Assembly: GCA_017467845.1 (NCBI GenBank)
Contig: JAFUKH010000019.1
Location: 1-53,409 of the forward strand
DNA: 53,409 nucleotides
DNA from: Lachnospiraceae bacterium
GTDB taxonomy: Bacteria > Bacillota > Clostridia > Lachnospirales > Lachnospiraceae
Direction of reading: 5' to 3'
Shown here: positions 45,404 to 53,409 of the stretch, piece by piece
Numbering within the stretch: position 1 is the stretch's first letter
How the letters are laid out: every line of letters starts with the position of its first letter
Made by a program: the position numbers and the translations under genes
Notes under the pieces: generated by a model
The model's database searches: none
The model's input: only the letters and a program-made list of their open reading frames with translations
Told to the model about the DNA's origin: nothing

Positions 45404-46715
45404 GTCTCTTACCTCCTTCCTTCATGTTAATAATGGAAATTCCCTGCAAAATGAAAAACATTAACATGGTTGATAAAATGGAACTTCCACCGTAACTGAT
45501 AAAAGGCAATGTTACACCGGTGAGCGGAATAAATTTAATTCCGCCTCCCACGGTAAGAAAAATCTGGAAAATGTAAACTACACCGATTCCCAGAGAAACC
45601 AAGCGATAAAAATTATTGTGCTGACGGATTGCAATTTCCATCATCATTAAGAAGCAGGTGACAATCATCAAAATAAAACATACTGCAAAGATTACACCAT
45701 ATTCCTCACAGATGGAGGAGAAAATAAAATCCGCCTCTACCAGAGGGATATCATCCGGATTACCACTGTAAAGTCCCATTCCAAACCAGCTGCCACTACC
45801 TATGGCAAACAACGACTGGGTAATCTGATAGCCTTTTCCGTCAATATAGCTCCAAGGATCCTGCCATGCCAGAACACGTACCTTTATATGGCTGAAAAGA
45901 TGATATGCTACCACCGCTGCACCACTCCCCGCAAGTGCCCCAGCAAGGAGATAAAGCACATTATTGGTTGCCACAAAAAGCATTGCCAAATATGCTACAA
46001 AAAAGATTAATGCACCGCCAAGGTCCGTGGAAAGAACAAGTACCAGCACATGAAGTGCTGCTATCACTGTAGTTATGCATACTCTCTTAAAGCTATGGTC
46101 TTCCCATAACGCACCTGCTACAAAGAAAATGAAAAGAATCTTCACAAATTCTGAAGGCTGGAAGGTTAATCCGCTGATGGTGTATGTAATCTTCGCACCT
46201 AAGGTAGATTCCGACAACAAAAGTACCACACTGAGAAGTAATAGTCCCACTGTGGCATAAATCCATGTTAGCTTGTGCAGAATCTTTACCTTTTCAACAA
46301 TCAGTGGCACAAACATGGAAATAATCAAAGAAACTACCATGATAATAAACTGCCTCTGGGCTTTTTCAATAGACAATCTGCACAGCATAACAAGGCCAAT
46401 ACCCATCAGCATAGCCATGTTATTTAATAAAAACCGATTAATCTTTCTATAAACCAAAACAGGAATCAACACAATGGTAAGTAAAAGCAACTGTACCAAC
46501 ACATACATATATATATATTGTTTATCTCTGCTCACCAAAGCAAGATTTACGAACGAAATAAACTGAATCGCAAACATCCAGAAATTCTGTCGCAAATATA
46601 AAAAACCTCTGTCTGATTCTTTTTTGTTAAATAGTATCGAAAAACACTCAAATGCATAAAACCCCATACAAAGAGGTAGCAAGTATTTTGATACCGTTGT
46701 GATATATTCCTGCAT
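45288..46715 (-). CDS. FtsW/RodA/SpoVE-family SEDS glycosyltransferase
   Basis: A 475-aa polytopic membrane protein with about 10-12 segments that polymerises lipid II. SEDS signatures are visible: LTFQPSEFVKI, STDLGGALIFF, DPWSYIDGKGYQITQSL and PLTGVTLPFISYGGSS. The C-terminal tail (about 430-475) is very charged and is encoded by the region overlapping the PBP gene. Pairing with a class B PBP gives a complete wall-synthesis module for elongation, division or sporulation. It follows the U32 gene by 23 bp. Confidence 0.9.
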   Translation of the reverse strand: MQEYITTVSKYLLPLCMGFYAFECFSILFNKKESDRGFLYLRQNFWMFAIQFISFVNLALVSRDKQYIYMYVLVQLLLLTIVLIPVLVYRKINRFLLNNMAMLMGIGLVMLCRLSIEKAQRQFIIMVVSLIISMFVPLIVEKVKILHKLTWIYATVGLLLLSVVLLLSESTLGAKITYTISGLTFQPSEFVKILFIFFVAGALWEDHSFKRVCITTVIAALHVLVLVLSTDLGGALIFFVAYLAMLFVATNNVLYLLAGALAGSGAAVVAYHLFSHIKVRVLAWQDPWSYIDGKGYQITQSLFAIGSGSWFGMGLYSGNPDDIPLVEADFIFSSICEEYGVIFAVCFILMIVTCFLMMMEIAIRQHNNFYRLVSLGIGVVYIFQIFLTVGGGIKFIPLTGVTLPFISYGGSSILSTMLMFFILQGISIINMKEGGKRRVRRKRKVSKEIIEVELGENSSGEEDSGEKNGEKVGQS

Positions 46716-46738
46716 ACTTTAAGGAACCTTCTTTCGAT

Positions 46739-48898
46739 TTATTCCACGCCACGTTTCTCATGCCCCGTCGTATATTCTTCATAAGGCATGGTACTCATGT
46801 TTCCCATCTCTAATGCTTCCCAAAAAGCAAGGATTTTACTACACTGCTGACCACTCTCCATGGTAAAGGTAATTCTTTTGCAGACATCCGTTAATCTGCC
46901 ATGAACATCCTTATGAAGAGAATGGGGAACACTGTTGTAGATAACATTGTAACAATAGCTACACCTACTGCTTACCGGAAACACCTTTTTGTACCTGTCA
47001 CTGAGCATAAGGTCGTGAACCTGACCATCATGGTAACATTTTCCACCGGTCTTAGACACACAATTAGCAGTAATCATCATCGGAATATAACCATAAACCT
47101 GCTTCTCAACAGACTGATTACCAAATACCGACTTCCACTCTTTACTGTTTAATTCCAGAGGACAGGTAACATCCACTTCTCTTTCCTTCCAGAAAGAAAA
47201 CGTCTCCTTGTTCCATACGTATATACCCGCATCGGCTATTATTTTACCACCATAACCATTCAGGCGCAAATAATTATACGTTTCAATGTTACGAATTAAG
47301 AAACCCTTAATATTTTTATTCTCCGCTCTTTCCCATAACACTTTAAGCTTCTCTTCGTCCTTTTTGCGCACAACACAAGGAAGAGCAATATATATGGATA
47401 CATCCATATCTTCCACATGTAAATCGTCCATAAGCAGCTCACTTTCCAGAAAAACATGTCGAATAATTAAGGAGGTATCCTTTACAAAACGTTTTACTTC
47501 TTTAAGCTGTTCTGCTGTAGATACTAAAATACTGTATCCTCCTTCCCCTTGCGTTTCCGGAGAATATACAGGTTCTTCCACATTCTCGGGACAAATCCTT
47601 CCAAAGGACAAACCATAACTTTCTATAATGGCATCTTGAAGTGCACAAACACCTTCTCTGCGAAGCTCATTCAAAGCCTTTATACTATAAAAAGACTGCC
47701 CATCCGTCATAACCTCTATGGAATCCGCTTCCAGATAAGTACCACCAAGTTTTTTCAGCTGCTTAACAAAGGCCTCCTCCATCATCGGATTCTTCTGTGC
47801 CTTCTCTACTACGGCACCGGATACCGTCACTGATATCTCTCCACAACTTAGGCTCAAGGTCGCCTCACAGCCCTCAAAGAAAGAGGCAAACATGGTAATC
47901 TTGTGTACAAAATCTTTACCAAGATACTTTTCACGAATCCATGCAAGAAGCTCTTCATCACTACCGCTGTATGCCGGGCTATCCAGCGTAATCATATCCT
48001 TACCATTCTGCTTATAGTAATAACCATCCTGTCTTTCACTTCGAATATACAGCTTTGCCAACTGCTCCAAATCCTTTTTGTCAAAGTGTAAGACTTTCTC
48101 CGGGTGCTTTTCCTTTAAATCAATATATTTGCGGTATATTGCTGTAACGCCGGCGGCATACTCTGCCTTTTTCATACGCCCCTCAATCTTAAAGGAATCA
48201 ATTCCTGCATCCATCAATTCCCCTATATGTTCAATGGTACACATATCCTTCAAACTTAATGGATAACATTCTTTACCATTTTTCTGCATTACATAAGGAA
48301 GTCTACAGGGCTGGGCACATCTTCCACGATTACCGCTTCTACCGCCTAAAATACTACTAAAAAGACACTGTCCGGAATAGCAATAACACATAGCCCCATG
48401 GATAAAACATTCCATCTCCAGACCTGTCTCTTCCTTCATGTGCTTCACTTCTTCCAAAGACATCTCTCTGGCCGGGACAACTCTGGTAGCGCCCATCTCT
48501 TTCAAAAGGGCAGTTCCATTTGCTCCTGTAATGGCCATCTGCGTACTTGCATGAAGCTCCATCTCCGGGAAATGACGCTTCATCACCTGAAACGCACCAA
48601 AATCCTGTACGATTACGGCATCAAGACCTGCCTCATATAAAGGCTTAATATATTCATAGAGCTCCTTAAGCTCCTCTTCTTTCATCAGGGTATTAACGGT
48701 CAGGTAAACCTTTTTCCCAAATAAATGTGCATAACGAATACAATTTACCAGCTCTTGCGTATCAAAATTCTCCGCATATGCTCTGGCACCGAATTTGTCA
48801 CCACCTAAATATACCGCATCCGCGCCGGCATAGATTGCCCCTTTAAAGGCCTCCATATTCCCTGCCGGAGCCAATAATTCCACCTGATAATTCTTCAT
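46739..48898 (-). CDS. peptidase U32-family protein (RlhA/TrhP-like RNA hydroxylation factor)
   Basis: A 719-aa cytosolic protein. The U32 domain begins ELLAPAGNMEAFKGAIYAGAD. The signature is FIHGAMCYCYSGQC, then SGNRGRCAQPCR, with cysteines that likely hold an iron-sulfur cluster. The extra C-terminal region after about residue 400 resembles DUF3656, found in RlhA, which hydroxylates a cytidine in 23S rRNA. Shorter U32 relatives (TrhP) modify tRNA. The name peptidase is historical and probably wrong. The start at 48898 has AGAGGG upstream; an upstream ATG at 48949 lies in a terminator. Confidence 0.82.
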   Translation of the reverse strand: MKNYQVELLAPAGNMEAFKGAIYAGADAVYLGGDKFGARAYAENFDTQELVNCIRYAHLFGKKVYLTVNTLMKEEELKELYEYIKPLYEAGLDAVIVQDFGAFQVMKRHFPEMELHASTQMAITGANGTALLKEMGATRVVPAREMSLEEVKHMKEETGLEMECFIHGAMCYCYSGQCLFSSILGGRSGNRGRCAQPCRLPYVMQKNGKECYPLSLKDMCTIEHIGELMDAGIDSFKIEGRMKKAEYAAGVTAIYRKYIDLKEKHPEKVLHFDKKDLEQLAKLYIRSERQDGYYYKQNGKDMITLDSPAYSGSDEELLAWIREKYLGKDFVHKITMFASFFEGCEATLSLSCGEISVTVSGAVVEKAQKNPMMEEAFVKQLKKLGGTYLEADSIEVMTDGQSFYSIKALNELRREGVCALQDAIIESYGLSFGRICPENVEEPVYSPETQGEGGYSILVSTAEQLKEVKRFVKDTSLIIRHVFLESELLMDDLHVEDMDVSIYIALPCVVRKKDEEKLKVLWERAENKNIKGFLIRNIETYNYLRLNGYGGKIIADAGIYVWNKETFSFWKEREVDVTCPLELNSKEWKSVFGNQSVEKQVYGYIPMMITANCVSKTGGKCYHDGQVHDLMLSDRYKKVFPVSSRCSYCYNVIYNSVPHSLHKDVHGRLTDVCKRITFTMESGQQCSKILAFWEALEMGNMSTMPYEEYTTGHEKRGVE

Positions 48899-48920
48899 TT
48901 TAGCCCTCTTAATATTGCAC

Positions 48921-48945
48921 AAAAGAAGCTGCCAAAAGGCAGCTC
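48921..48945 (-). terminator. terminator between zapA and the U32 gene
   Basis: The stem AGCTGCC/GGCAGCT (48927-48933 and 48938-48944) with loop of four is followed by TCTTTT on the minus strand. It lies just after the zapA stop. Confidence 0.82.
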
Positions 48946-48948
48946 CCA

Positions 48949-49308
48949 TTATTTTTCCTTTAATTTCGTCTGTAACTCTGCATTGGACTTGGATAATGCT
49001 TCCATCTTAATCTGGGAAGAAATCAAATCATGCTTTAAATCGTAAAGCTCTTTCTCCTTACGCTTCAGTTCCTCTTCTAAAATGTCAATCTGTTTCTTTG
49101 CCTTAAAATAATCATCTGCAATGTTCAGCTGCAAAAGAACACTCTGAGTATCGGCAGACTGTCTGCGAAAAGCTTCTACCTTACCATACTCATTCATTTT
49201 ACCATTAATATAAGAGGCAACCTTCTGAAGATAATCTTCACTCTCATAGCCACTTAAGGTAAACACTTTACCACCGATGATTACTTCTGTATCTGTTTTA
49301 GAAGACAT
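48949..49308 (-). CDS. zapA: cell division protein ZapA
   Basis: A 119-aa FtsZ-ring-associated protein. The N-terminal ZapA head (TEVIIGGKVFTLSGYESEDYLQKVASYIN) precedes a long C-terminal coiled coil (about 65-119) for dimer and tetramer formation. It crosslinks FtsZ filaments. Its promoter overlaps the end of ruvB. GGGGTGGG precedes the ATG. Confidence 0.9.
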   Translation of the reverse strand: MSSKTDTEVIIGGKVFTLSGYESEDYLQKVASYINGKMNEYGKVEAFRRQSADTQSVLLQLNIADDYFKAKKQIDILEEELKRKEKELYDLKHDLISSQIKMEALSKSNAELQTKLKEK

Positions 49309-49344
49309 AATCCCACCCCTTATAATTAATATCTATACGGGTTA

Positions 49345-49373
49345 ATTATACTTGATTTACAGAAAAGCTTCAA
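49345..49373 (-). promoter_or_regulatory. zapA: zapA promoter overlapping the 3' end of ruvB
   Basis: On the minus strand, -35 TTGAAG (49368-49373) and -10 TATAAT (49345-49350) are spaced 17 bp. The -35 lies within the last codons of ruvB. Confidence 0.75.
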
Positions 49374-50355
49374 GTCCTAAATGCTTATAAGCAAGCTCTG
49401 TAACCACTCTTCCGCGAGGTGTTCGATTTATCAATCCGTTTTTAATCAAATATGGTTCATAAACATCTTCAATCGTTCCGGCATCCTCACCTATTGCAGC
49501 TGCAAGAGTATCCAGTCCCACAGGACCACCCTTAAACTTTTCAATCATGGTAAGAAGCATATGACGGTCTATGTGGTCTAGGCCCAATTTATCCACATCC
49601 ATCAAATCAAGTGCAACCTTGGCAACATCCTCCGTAATCACACCATCGTATTTTACCTGGGCAAAGTCACGTACGCGCTTTAAAATTCGATTGGCAAGTC
49701 TTGGTGTACCACGACTTCTTCTGGCAAGCTCAACAGCTCCCTTCTCCTCAATCTCCACATCGAGTACTCTGGCAGAATGAATGATAATCTGCTTTAGTTC
49801 CTCAATCGAATAAAACTCCAGATGATGAATCATACCAAAACGGTCTCTAAGAGGAGCTGTAAGAAGTCCCGCCCTGGTGGTAGCGCCAACCAGTGTAAAC
49901 TTGGGTAAATCCAAACGGACCGACTTTGCAGAAGGTCCTTTCCCAATCATTACATCAATACAATAGTCCTCCATCGCCGGATAAAGTACCTCTTCTACCT
50001 GCCTGTTCAAACGATGAATCTCATCCACGAACAGTAAATCACCCTCATCCAGACTATTTAAAATTGCCGCCATCTCTCCCGGCTTTTCAATAGCAGGACC
50101 ACTGGTCACCTTTAGGTTCACCTTCATCTCATTGGCAATAATCCCTGCCAAAGTGGTCTTACCAAGTCCGGGTGGACCGTAAAAAAGCACATGATCCAGC
50201 GCATCTCCACGATTCCTCGCAGCTTGTATATATATCTTTAGATTCTCTTTTACCTTTGATTGACCAATATAGTCATCCAGAGTCTGGGGACGCAAAGAAC
50301 CTTCAATCTTCACATCCTCCGGGGTAATATTGGTCTCTATCATTCTACGCGCCAT
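49357..50355 (-). CDS. ruvB: Holliday junction branch migration ATPase RuvB
   Basis: A 332-aa AAA+ motor that drives branch migration with RuvA. Walker A is [12 protein letters not shown], Walker B is [10 protein letters not shown], sensor 1 lies in [12 protein letters not shown], and the C-terminal winged helix ends in [19 protein letters not shown]. Normal length. It follows ruvA by 13 bp; both are controlled by the LexA-box promoter upstream. ruvC is absent, as in other Firmicutes, where RecU (also in this window) resolves junctions. Confidence 0.98.
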   Translation of the reverse strand: MARRMIETNITPEDVKIEGSLRPQTLDDYIGQSKVKENLKIYIQAARNRGDALDHVLFYGPPGLGKTTLAGIIANEMKVNLKVTSGPAIEKPGEMAAILNSLDEGDLLFVDEIHRLNRQVEEVLYPAMEDYCIDVMIGKGPSAKSVRLDLPKFTLVGATTRAGLLTAPLRDRFGMIHHLEFYSIEELKQIIIHSARVLDVEIEEKGAVELARRSRGTPRLANRILKRVRDFAQVKYDGVITEDVAKVALDLMDVDKLGLDHIDRHMLLTMIEKFKGGPVGLDTLAAAIGEDAGTIEDVYEPYLIKNGLINRTPRGRVVTELAYKHLGLEAFL

Positions 50356-50368
50356 TTAATATAATCCT

Positions 50369-50980
50369 TTAAAACAATTTCTTAAGTGCTGCCTTAAGTA
50401 AAGCACCACTTTCCATGGTATCAGCACCTTCCACTCTGCTGACTGCCTTGCTGGCCTCTGACTGTCCGTAGCCCAGCGCCACAAGGGCTTCCACAGCCTC
50501 TTTGATCTGAGGATTCTCAAGATTCTTTGCAGATACACCGGTGCAACCATCCATTTCCCGCTGAATCATACCGGCATCAATCTCCAGCTTATCCTTAAGG
50601 TCTAAAATCACACGTTCTGCGGTCTTCTTTCCGATTCCGGGAGCAGAGCTGATGGCTTTCACATCCTGGGAAATAATTGCAAAGCGAAGATCATCTGCAT
50701 CCATCACCGACAAAAGTGCCAAACCACCTTTGGGACCAATACCATTTACCGTAATCAGCTTCTTAAACATCTCTAAATCGTTTCTCGACAGGAAGCCGAA
50801 CAGCTGCATGGCATCTTCTCTCACAGAAGTATAGGTATAAAGCTTGACCCGCTCACCAATTCCCGGAAGCTTTGTGAAAGTCGAACCGGAAATCTTCACA
50901 TTATATCCAATGTCATTTACATCAATTACGCAGCCGTCTTCCCACACATCAGCTACGATTCCATTCAAATATGCGTACAT
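50369..50980 (-). CDS. ruvA: Holliday junction branch migration protein RuvA
   Basis: A 203-aa junction-binding protein of normal length. An N-terminal OB-fold (MYAYLNGIVADVWEDGCVIDVNDIGY is its edge) is followed by two helix-hairpin-helix motifs (ITVNGIGPKGGLALLS and SSAPGIGKKTAERVIL) and the C-terminal domain III that contacts RuvB (ALVALGYGQSEASKAV). GGGAGG lies just before the ATG and 6 nt from a long leader hairpin. Promoter and LexA box are upstream. Confidence 0.97.
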   Translation of the reverse strand: MYAYLNGIVADVWEDGCVIDVNDIGYNVKISGSTFTKLPGIGERVKLYTYTSVREDAMQLFGFLSRNDLEMFKKLITVNGIGPKGGLALLSVMDADDLRFAIISQDVKAISSAPGIGKKTAERVILDLKDKLEIDAGMIQREMDGCTGVSAKNLENPQIKEAVEALVALGYGQSEASKAVSRVEGADTMESGALLKAALKKLF

Positions 50981-50995
50981 ATTGCCTCCCTTTTC

Positions 50996-51088
50996 GTCCC
51001 ACTGCGACCAAGGATTAACACCACAAAAAGGTTCCGATGCAGTGGCAAGTCACCTTTTTATGGTATTAATCCTTAGCCACAGCGAGAC
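50996..51088 (-). ncRNA. 37-bp leader hairpin upstream of ruvA
   Basis: On the minus strand, 51088-51052 pairs with 51032-50996 around a 19-nt loop (51033-51051). All 37 positions pair: 30 Watson-Crick and 7 G-U. On the plus strand the same seven would be A-C mismatches, so the structure is specific to the minus-strand RNA. It lies downstream of the ruvA promoter and ends 15 nt before the ATG. No T-run follows, so it is not a simple terminator. It may control or process the ruvAB mRNA, for example as a double-stranded RNase target. Confidence 0.75.
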
Positions 51089-51121
51089 TTACTCTATGGC
51101 ATATTACTATAAAGTGATTAG

Positions 51122-51150
51122 ATTATACCATATTCGAACATATGTTTCAA
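51122..51150 (-). promoter_or_regulatory. ruvA: ruvAB promoter
   Basis: On the minus strand, -35 TTGAAA (51145-51150) and -10 TATAAT (51122-51127) are spaced 17 bp. Transcription would start near 51115 and give a leader of about 135 nt containing the long hairpin. Confidence 0.82.
51135..51148. promoter_or_regulatory. LexA (DinR) SOS box over the ruvAB promoter
   Basis: CGAACATATGTTTC agrees with the Firmicute LexA consensus CGAACRNRYGTTYC at every position. It covers the -35 and spacer of the ruvAB promoter, so LexA would block transcription until DNA damage. This matches the known SOS control of ruvAB in B. subtilis. Confidence 0.85.
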
Positions 51151-51157
51151 CCACTAT

Positions 51158-52528
51158 TTACTCATCCCGTCCCATCATGGTCTTATGGTAAACGTAGATA
51201 AAACAACCAGTGTGAACAAGGATGGTCACTGCCCAGCTGATAGGATATGATATGTAGAGAACTTCCAAGCTACGATATTCTGCAAAAACCGTAAAAATCC
51301 AAACCACTCGGAATACGCATACACCTGTTAAGGTTACCAGCATAGGCATTACCGAACGGCCGATTCCACGCAACGCACCAACCATTACATCCATCATTCC
51401 ACAGAGGCAGTAGGTGGTACAGATAATACTCATACGAAGCATACCGTACCTTATTACCTCCGGGTCTACTGAATACAGCTGTAAAAAGATTTCTCCGAAA
51501 ATGTATACCAAATTGCCCATAACAAGACCAATGATGAGAACACAGAGTTCACAGATAAGTACCACTTTCGCAATTCTCTTATACTTCTTTGCCCCAAAAT
51601 TCTGTCCAGAAAAGCTGATGGCGGTCTGATGCAGGGCATTCATTGCCGTATAAACAAAGCCCTCAATATTACCTGCGGCAGTATTTCCGGCCATTACCGT
51701 ACTTCCGAAAGAATTTACCGATGACTGAATCAGCATATTGGAAATGGAAAAAAACGCCCCCTGCACACCGGCTGGCAAACCGATTCGAACCATTTTCAAA
51801 AACTTATCCGGTACAATACGAAGCTTTCTAAGGTTAAGCTTGAGCTCACCATCATACTGAATCAGACATCTAAGTACAAGAAGTGCAGAAACTACTTGGG
51901 AAATCACCGTTGCCCATGCAACACCTGCCACGCCCATGTGAAAGTAAATCACAAAAATCAAGTTCAATACCACATTTATCACGCCTGCAAGGAGCAGATA
52001 ATAAAGTGGTCTCTTGGTATCCCCTACTGCACGCAAAATGGCACTACCAAAATTGTAGAGCATCATTACAGGCATGCCAACGAAATAAATTCTCATATAA
52101 AACACAGAATGTTCAATAACATCCTCCGGAGTAGCCATCAGAGTAAGCGCCGGTCTTGCTACAATAATTCCCAAGAAAATAAGGATTACACCACTGACAA
52201 GGGCGGTTGCAATAGCAGTATGTATCATTTCCTCCAGCTCTTTCTTCTGTCCGGCTCCGTAGAAACGCGCCACCATTACATTGGCACCTACGGACAAACC
52301 GATAAACACATTTACAATTAAATTAATTAAAGAACCGCAGGAACCAACCGCAGCAAGTTCTTCATTTCCCGCAAATCTTCCCACTACGACGATATCCGCT
52401 GCATTGAATAAAAGCTGCAATATGCCGGATAACATCAGAGGTAACGTAAAGAGCACAATCTTTGGCAAAAGTGCCCCGCTACACATATCTATTTCGTATT
52501 TATTTTTCTTCAATACTTTCTCTTCCAT
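51158..52528 (-). CDS. MATE-family efflux transporter
   Basis: A 456-aa membrane protein with the 12-segment MATE fold: two halves, each starting with a PxxxxxLxxxLxxxxD-type helix (VLFTLPLMLSGILQLLFNAAD) and the VGRFAGNEELAAVGS loop. It probably exports drugs or metabolites with sodium or proton influx; the substrate is not readable. It stands alone, diverges from the 147-aa gene, and has an inverted repeat over its promoter that may be an operator. Confidence 0.9.
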   Translation of the reverse strand: MEEKVLKKNKYEIDMCSGALLPKIVLFTLPLMLSGILQLLFNAADIVVVGRFAGNEELAAVGSCGSLINLIVNVFIGLSVGANVMVARFYGAGQKKELEEMIHTAIATALVSGVILIFLGIIVARPALTLMATPEDVIEHSVFYMRIYFVGMPVMMLYNFGSAILRAVGDTKRPLYYLLLAGVINVVLNLIFVIYFHMGVAGVAWATVISQVVSALLVLRCLIQYDGELKLNLRKLRIVPDKFLKMVRIGLPAGVQGAFFSISNMLIQSSVNSFGSTVMAGNTAAGNIEGFVYTAMNALHQTAISFSGQNFGAKKYKRIAKVVLICELCVLIIGLVMGNLVYIFGEIFLQLYSVDPEVIRYGMLRMSIICTTYCLCGMMDVMVGALRGIGRSVMPMLVTLTGVCVFRVVWIFTVFAEYRSLEVLYISYPISWAVTILVHTGCFIYVYHKTMMGRDE

Positions 52529-52560
52529 TGTTTCTACCTCACGAAAAATTCCTATATTAA

Positions 52561-52599
52561 AGTATACTACTTCTTTTCAAAAATACAATATTTTTGAAA
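52561..52599 (-). promoter_or_regulatory. MATE gene promoter with perfect 11-bp inverted repeat
   Basis: On the minus strand a -10 TATACT lies at 52561-52566 with a possible -35 TTGTAT at 52583-52588 (16-bp spacing). It is covered by the inverted repeat TTTCAAAAATA / TATTTTTGAAA (52575-52585 and 52589-52599, 3-nt gap). This is a good candidate operator for a dimeric repressor. Confidence 0.6.
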
Positions 52600-52610
52600 T
52601 CTACTATTTT

Positions 52611-52639
52611 TTAGCCATTTCTTTGCCGAAATATATAAT
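52611..52639 (+). promoter_or_regulatory. weak promoter of the 147-aa gene
   Basis: -10 TATAAT (52634-52639) with a poor -35 TTAGCC (52611-52616), spaced 17 bp. It lies 12 bp from the inverted repeat in front of the MATE gene. Confidence 0.45.
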
Positions 52640-52678
52640 AAGAAAAGTATTACCGAAAGCAGAAGGGAGGCCGGATAT

Positions 52679-53122
52679 ATGGGAAAAGATCCTCGTTTAC
52701 TTAATATTTATTTAAAGATTCACAACAAACGTTCTTTAACAATGGATGATTTACAGTATCTGGCGATATACTCTCCGGAATGCTTTGAAAAGACCTGCAA
52801 AAATGTAGTATACAATTTCCCAAACGCTAAACCCATTATGGAACCGGCTCCCGAGACTGCTCCGGAGCCTGCAAATGTACAGCCAAATGAACCTATCAAT
52901 GTGCAGGATTATGTTATGACCGAGCAGCAAAAAATCGATCAGGTTCTGGAGAATTTAAAACGTTTAGAGCACAATGACATGCCACAGACAAATGTTAATG
53001 CCCGGGAAGTAAAGGATTTGCTGGGTAACCTATTTATGGAACTTCTATTTCCCCACAATGACCAGCTCGGTACATTAAACATGCCGGATGAGGAAACCTC
53101 TTCATTTGATTTTAAAGTATAA
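52679..53122 (+). CDS. hypothetical protein
   Basis: A 147-aa soluble protein that I do not recognise. An N-terminal helical part (PRLLNIYLKIHNKRSL, then TMDDLQYLAIYSPECFEKT) is followed by a Pro/Glu-rich linker (about 50-75) and a C-terminal helical part with QQKIDQVLENLKRL. It looks like two short helical modules joined by a flexible linker, perhaps an adaptor. GGGAGG precedes the ATG. It is divergent from the MATE gene and ends at a terminator. Confidence 0.65.
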   Translation: MGKDPRLLNIYLKIHNKRSLTMDDLQYLAIYSPECFEKTCKNVVYNFPNAKPIMEPAPETAPEPANVQPNEPINVQDYVMTEQQKIDQVLENLKRLEHNDMPQTNVNAREVKDLLGNLFMELLFPHNDQLGTLNMPDEETSSFDFKV

Positions 53123-53133
53123 ATTTGAAATGT

Positions 53134-53178
53134 AAAAAGGAGAAACGTATGAATGTACTCTACGTTTCTCCTCTTTTT
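53134..53178. terminator. bidirectional terminator
   Basis: An 11-bp stem (53139-53149 and 53161-53171) has T-runs on both sides and serves the convergent 147-aa gene and the DUF3307-like gene. Confidence 0.9.
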
Positions 53179-53409
53179 ATGCTCCAAATAATAACACCGC
53201 ACAAGCAATCACAATTCCAAGACTTATCAATGTTCCCAAAAGATAATACTCAGCAAAATCTTTCTCATTAGCAATCTTATTGTATCTGGCAATGGATTTG
53301 GCAGTTAATACCAAACCAGTGGCAGAGTATTGATTCATGTAAATTAATATAAACATGATGACTCTCTCCACAGTGCCGATTACTCGACCAACATTGTTAT
53401 CGAACTTAA
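53177..53409 (-). CDS. C-terminal part of a DUF3307-like membrane protein, cut by the window edge
   Basis: The frame stays open through the right edge, so only the last 76 residues are seen. They start KFDNNVGRVIGTVER, then a membrane segment, LTAKSIARYNKI, EKDFAEYYLLGTL and a final membrane segment. This layout matches the C-terminus of DUF3307 proteins (GRxIGxLER, AKSIARF and FAEYxLIGT motifs, from memory). A shorter reading starting at an internal GTG (53371) is unlikely. Function unknown. Confidence 0.7.
   Translation of the reverse strand, partial: KFDNNVGRVIGTVERVIMFILIYMNQYSATGLVLTAKSIARYNKIANEKDFAEYYLLGTLISLGIVIACAVLLFGA

Noticed and set aside
50996-51088. Terminator of the MATE gene
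   Set aside because: It lies downstream of the ruvA promoter, has no T-run on the minus strand, and the stem is far longer than needed.

Overview
The window is an unbroken stretch of low-to-moderate GC Firmicute chromosome. About nine in ten genes lie on the minus strand, as expected on a leading strand. Gene content points to a spore-forming Clostridia member, most likely Lachnospiraceae: the paired radical-SAM genes (TIGR03960/TIGR03936 type) next to RNase G/E, GerW/YtfJ, a YlbJ/nucleoside-recognition membrane protein, RecU, the short HisG with HisZ, FakA/DegV, and a second type II topoisomerase pair. I cannot name the genus from the sequence. There are no rRNA or tRNA genes, no transposase and no CRISPR array.

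Layout, left to right. (1) 1-918: a small DNA-binding regulator on the plus strand, then a roughly 220-bp imperfect palindrome. (2) 918-7202, minus: TIGR03960 radical SAM, TIGR03936 protein, RNase G/E, D-lactate dehydrogenase, a 79-aa unknown, trpB. (3) 7341-12350, minus: hisZ-hisG-hisD-hisB-hisIE behind a consensus promoter; HisIE carries an apparently dead HisA/HisF-like barrel at its N-terminus. (4) 12459-18715, minus: RNA-modification and repair genes (RsuA-type and RluA-type pseudouridine synthases, HAD phosphatase, YgiQ radical SAM, SDR, a membrane protein, RecU). (5) 18783-20869: YlbJ-like membrane protein converging on a tail-anchored amidase. (6) 20935-26815, minus: a GyrB/ParE-GyrA/ParC pair, rsmD, coaD and a coiled-coil protein. 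(7) 26937-32039, minus: asp23-fakA-recG-degV, which includes both kinase and carrier halves of a fatty-acid kinase. (8) 32187-39525, minus: a seven-gene operon with its own promoter and terminator, described next. (9) 39720-43312: rpmB, a GerW/J-domain cluster and a degenerate HD-GYP protein. (10) 43360-52528, minus: NUDIX, RodA-PBP2, U32 protein, zapA, ruvAB and a MATE transporter. (11) The right edge has a small unknown and the C-terminus of a DUF3307-like membrane protein.

The best candidate for an undescribed system is the 32187-39525 operon. It has the D-alanylation (dlt) plan: adenylating enzyme, carrier protein, MBOAT acyltransferase and an SGNH protein in the DltD position. It adds an Asp/Glu-family racemase, a membrane-anchored transglutaminase-like protein with Ig-type repeats, and a lipoprotein. 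The adenylation pocket differs from DltA: the Cys that lines the D-Ala pocket is Gly, and a Lys sits at the position that is Lys in a known Glu-specific NRPS code. I infer that it may decorate a surface polymer with a (D-)acidic or other non-alanine residue. The SGNH protein has Cys where the nucleophilic Ser should be.

A second notable element is the ruvA leader: a 37-bp stem with no mismatches once G-U pairs are allowed on the minus strand, placed between a LexA-box promoter and the ruvA ribosome binding site.
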